From: an uncultured Anaeroplasmataceae bacterium
GTDB lineage: Bacteria; Bacillota_I; Bacilli_A; Acholeplasmatales; Anaeroplasmataceae
DNA length: 64,000 nucleotides
NCBI GenBank assembly: GCA_947629825.1
Contig: CANRFF010000001.1
Location: 62,001 to 126,000, forward strand
Direction: 5' to 3'
The notes below the pieces were generated by a model, which saw only the letters and a list, made by a program, of their open reading frames with translations, did no database searches and was not told where the DNA came from. Position numbers and translations under genes: made by a program. Positions 61,818 to 64,000 of this stretch are shown in pieces (the first letter of the stretch is position 1; each line of letters opens with the position of its first letter).

Positions 61818-62903
61818 AATAGAATCAATATTATAATTTCGATCTATAATAAAATCACAATCGCATAATCGATAATTAGTCCAAAGAGGGTCATTTTTAA
61901 TGGATAAATAATTATCTACAAAGTATATAATAGGCGTTTTCATAGATTGTATATTATAATCTAAGAAATAAGTTAAATTAATGTAATCTGCATCTCTAGT
62001 AGTATAAGGCTTGTTATACATTGTTAAAATATTTATATTTAAGTAATGCGAGAATAATTTGACATATTCTTCAGCATTTGCTATGGTAGATAAATTAACA
62101 CAAATATAATCTTTTTCAAACATAAATTCATTTTTTGCCCACGTTGCATTTAGTTCTATATATTTTTTCATATCTTCAGTTAAGAACGCCTGATTTTTAG
62201 CACAAAAAATACCTTTAGTATCTTCTTTTAAGTTTTCAGACATTCCGCTTTCTATTGTAGAAGCACCTTTATGAAAAACAATTGAATTAGCAACGACTAG
62301 AGTTTTTAATCCTTTTTCTCTAAGCCTAATACATAAATCTATATCTGAATAAGAATGAACAAGCTTTTCATCAAATCCTCCCATTTCTAAAAAAGTCTCT
62401 CTTTTTATAGCAGAGCAAGCTGCACATGCACCATAAACTTCATAATTAAATGTTGTTAAACAAAAATCAACATCTCTATTTTTAAAAGGATGAGGAAAGT
62501 TATAATTTGAACACGAGATCCCAAAATCTATAATTTTTTTTGTTTTTGGATTTATTAGTTTTGAACTGGTATATCCAATATTACTTGAATTAAGGAGTGG
62601 CAAAATAAGTTCTTTCTGCCAGTTGTTATTAATAAAATAAGTATCTGCATCTACGAAAATTAATATTTCACCTCGAGCACTTTTGGCACCAATGTTGATA
62701 GCCTTCGGATAGTAGAGGTTCTCATTAAATTTCAATATACTGCAATCAAAAAAATTATCATCTAGACTGATGAAATTAGAATTCACATTATTTGCCACTA
62801 TTATTATTTCTGTATCTCTATCAATTGTCTTTTTCAAACTATAATAACAGGCTCTGAGCGCTTTTAAATTACTATGATATGGGATTATGACACTTTTTTT
62901 CAT
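61812..62903 (-). CDS. GT2-family glycosyltransferase
   Basis: 363 residues. GT-A fold: V-I-I-P-Y-H-S-N at the start, the metal motif D-A-D in I-F-V-D-A-D-T-Y, and the acceptor-side S-D-I-D-L-C-I-R-L-R. Most like rhamnosyl- or galactosyl-transferases of surface polysaccharide synthesis. The C-terminal 140 residues are an unassigned extension. Its ATG overlaps the TGA of the upstream gene, so the two are cotranscribed on the minus strand. Confidence 0.88.
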   Translation of the reverse strand: MKKSVIIPYHSNLKALRACYYSLKKTIDRDTEIIIVANNVNSNFISLDDNFFDCSILKFNENLYYPKAINIGAKSARGEILIFVDADTYFINNNWQKELILPLLNSSNIGYTSSKLINPKTKKIIDFGISCSNYNFPHPFKNRDVDFCLTTFNYEVYGACAACSAIKRETFLEMGGFDEKLVHSYSDIDLCIRLREKGLKTLVVANSIVFHKGASTIESGMSENLKEDTKGIFCAKNQAFLTEDMKKYIELNATWAKNEFMFEKDYICVNLSTIANAEEYVKLFSHYLNINILTMYNKPYTTRDADYINLTYFLDYNIQSMKTPIIYFVDNYLSIKNDPLWTNYRLCDCDFIIDRNYNIDSIL

Positions 62904-64000
62904 ATATGTTTCACCTCGATATTTTTTATATCGTTTTTTATAAAAAACTCTTTTTTGTTTTCTTTAATAACGTAATTCTTTAAACTTGTATTCACTGGAA
63001 TAATAATGTTGTTAATAGCAAAAGCTTTTAATAAAGCATTTCCTTCTTTAGAAAGCATAAACTTACCAGCTTCAAAATTTGTTTTTTTAACTTTAACACT
63101 ATTAGCAACTCTTAGACATTCTTGTATTATCACCGATCCCAAAACAGGACCATAGATAAAGATGTTTTGAGATATGACGGCTTTTTTAAATGTTCTATTT
63201 TGAAAAGGGAGTGCAATTCCATATAAGAACAATTTTTCTACATTATTATTTTTTTTATAAAGAATTTTTTGAGGAAAATCAATGTAAATAGTATTACAAT
63301 CAATTGAGTTCTCGTTAAAAGTAGGGGTAACTTTATTCTTATTTAAATAAATAATTTCTTTTAAAATCGAATCAACTTGTCCAAAATTATTGAATTTTAT
63401 AGGAATTTCAAAAAAAGAATTTTTATAAATTGATAATAGTTTATAAAGATTAATTAGGTTTGTTTTTAGATTCGCTTTTTGATCTCTTTGATGTGGCAGA
63501 TGAATTCCTCGAATTTCTTCATCAAATTTAACTTTATATTTTTGCGATAATCTATAACCAAATTCAATATCTTCAGCACCCCAAGTTTTTAATGTTTCAT
63601 TAAAACCGCCCACTTGCATAAACTTATCTTTATATACTGCCAGAATACCAGAGTATAAATATAACCATTGCCATTTTGGATATGGTGCAATATTTATTTG
63701 TTTTCTAAAATCATGTAAAAACCAATCATTATGCAATTGAAATAAATCTTTTTCTGAAAAATATACATAATTCTTTCCGATTAAAGAAAGGTGTTCTTCC
63801 GTAAATTCCATCCCCTCAATACTTCCTGCAATCGCATCATAATCCAAAGAAACCATTCTTTCTTTTAAAGTGTTAATGGCATTAGGATAAATAAGTATAT
63901 CGCCATCAAGAAACAATAAAACATCATTTGAAGCCTTTTGAGCACCCAAATTTCTATTATGACTTCTACAGCCAAAAGTATCGCTGTTTATTAAGAAAAC
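62900..64000 (-). CDS. GT2-family glycosyltransferase (5' partial at window end)
   Basis: At least 366 residues; the reading frame stays open to base 64000, so the TTG at 63949 is internal and the true start lies beyond the window. Seen parts: N-L-G-A-Q-K-A-S, the D-G-D metal motif in L-F-L-D-G-D-I, and the galactosyltransferase-like W-G-A-E-D-I-E-F-G-Y-R with V-G-G-F-N-E ahead. The last 150 residues are unassigned. With its neighbour it marks the start of a surface-polysaccharide cluster that continues to the right. Confidence 0.85.
   Translation of the reverse strand, partial: VFLINSDTFGCRSHNRNLGAQKASNDVLLFLDGDILIYPNAINTLKERMVSLDYDAIAGSIEGMEFTEEHLSLIGKNYVYFSEKDLFQLHNDWFLHDFRKQINIAPYPKWQWLYLYSGILAVYKDKFMQVGGFNETLKTWGAEDIEFGYRLSQKYKVKFDEEIRGIHLPHQRDQKANLKTNLINLYKLLSIYKNSFFEIPIKFNNFGQVDSILKEIIYLNKNKVTPTFNENSIDCNTIYIDFPQKILYKKNNNVEKLFLYGIALPFQNRTFKKAVISQNIFIYGPVLGSVIIQECLRVANSVKVKKTNFEAGKFMLSKEGNALLKAFAINNIIIPVNTSLKNYVIKENKKEFFIKNDIKNIEVKHI

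Noticed and set aside
63949-63951. TTG start of the outer glycosyltransferase
   Set aside because: Seventeen more codons without a stop run to the window edge and continue the family's N-terminal region, so the gene is simply truncated.
1-64000. Mycoplasma genetic code (UGA as Trp)
   Set aside because: UGA ends several genes at conserved ATGA overlaps, and Trp is encoded by TGG throughout.

Overview
The window is a stretch of chromosome from a low-GC, Gram-positive-type fermentative bacterium (Bacillota), most likely a gut-associated Bacilli/Erysipelotrichia-like or RF39-like lineage. Evidence: Firmicute gene orders (ytxK-ackA, trmFO-xerC/codV, rpsB-tsf-pyrH-frr-cdsA-dxr-rseP), lipoproteins with lipoboxes, no outer-membrane genes, very large MBG/BspA/InlB-repeat surface proteins, and acetate kinase plus AdhE. 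UGA is used as stop (for example the four-base ATGA overlaps), so the code is 11, not the mycoplasma code. The lineage is inference; the Bacillota assignment is solid.

Layout. 1-10390: a four-gene surface cluster (MBG-repeat giant, cut by the left edge; membrane protein with repetitive charged tail; small membrane protein; BspA-type leucine-rich protein). 10391-13234: ferritin, then ytxK-ackA. 13264-19905: a 2180-residue membrane-anchored repeat protein. 19937-22815: HD hydrolase-trmFO-xerC. 22818-25779: a manganese-type (yybP-ykoY) riboswitch and the P-type cation ATPase it controls. 25893-30325: two lipoproteins, a secreted protein and an ABC transporter. 30337-40324: the ribosome/lipid operon rpsB to rseP, followed by a GH43 glycosidase and an RlmD-like methyltransferase. 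40371-41614: a nucleotidyltransferase-HEPN pair. 41849-44837: adhE and yhbY. 44837-48591: rsmE, mtaB, rpsU, an SGNH esterase. 48588-51399: ftsW/rodA-type gene on the minus strand, diverging from a Fur-family regulator with its operator and a metal exporter. 51401-56212: tRNA-Glu, cytidylate-kinase-like protein, chromate transporter pair, second RlmD-like methyltransferase, YjbR protein. 56292-61817: an AT-rich defence island of a TIR-SLOG protein and a nuclease-STAND-TPR protein. 61812-64000 (minus): two GT2 glycosyltransferases, the outer one cut by the right edge.

The most interesting parts are the two immunity-type loci: the NTase-HEPN pair (40435-41614) and the TIR-SLOG plus nuclease-STAND island (56358-61817). 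Both are visibly richer in A+T than their neighbours and carry their own promoters. The riboswitch at 22853-23003 can be read down to its alternative pairings. No gene-free stretch exceeds 300 bases; the largest gaps are 41615-41904 (terminator, promoter, inverted repeat), 22776-23028 (terminator, promoter, riboswitch) and 58239-58448 (promoter of the STAND gene). No insertion sequence, CRISPR array, rRNA or replication origin was seen.
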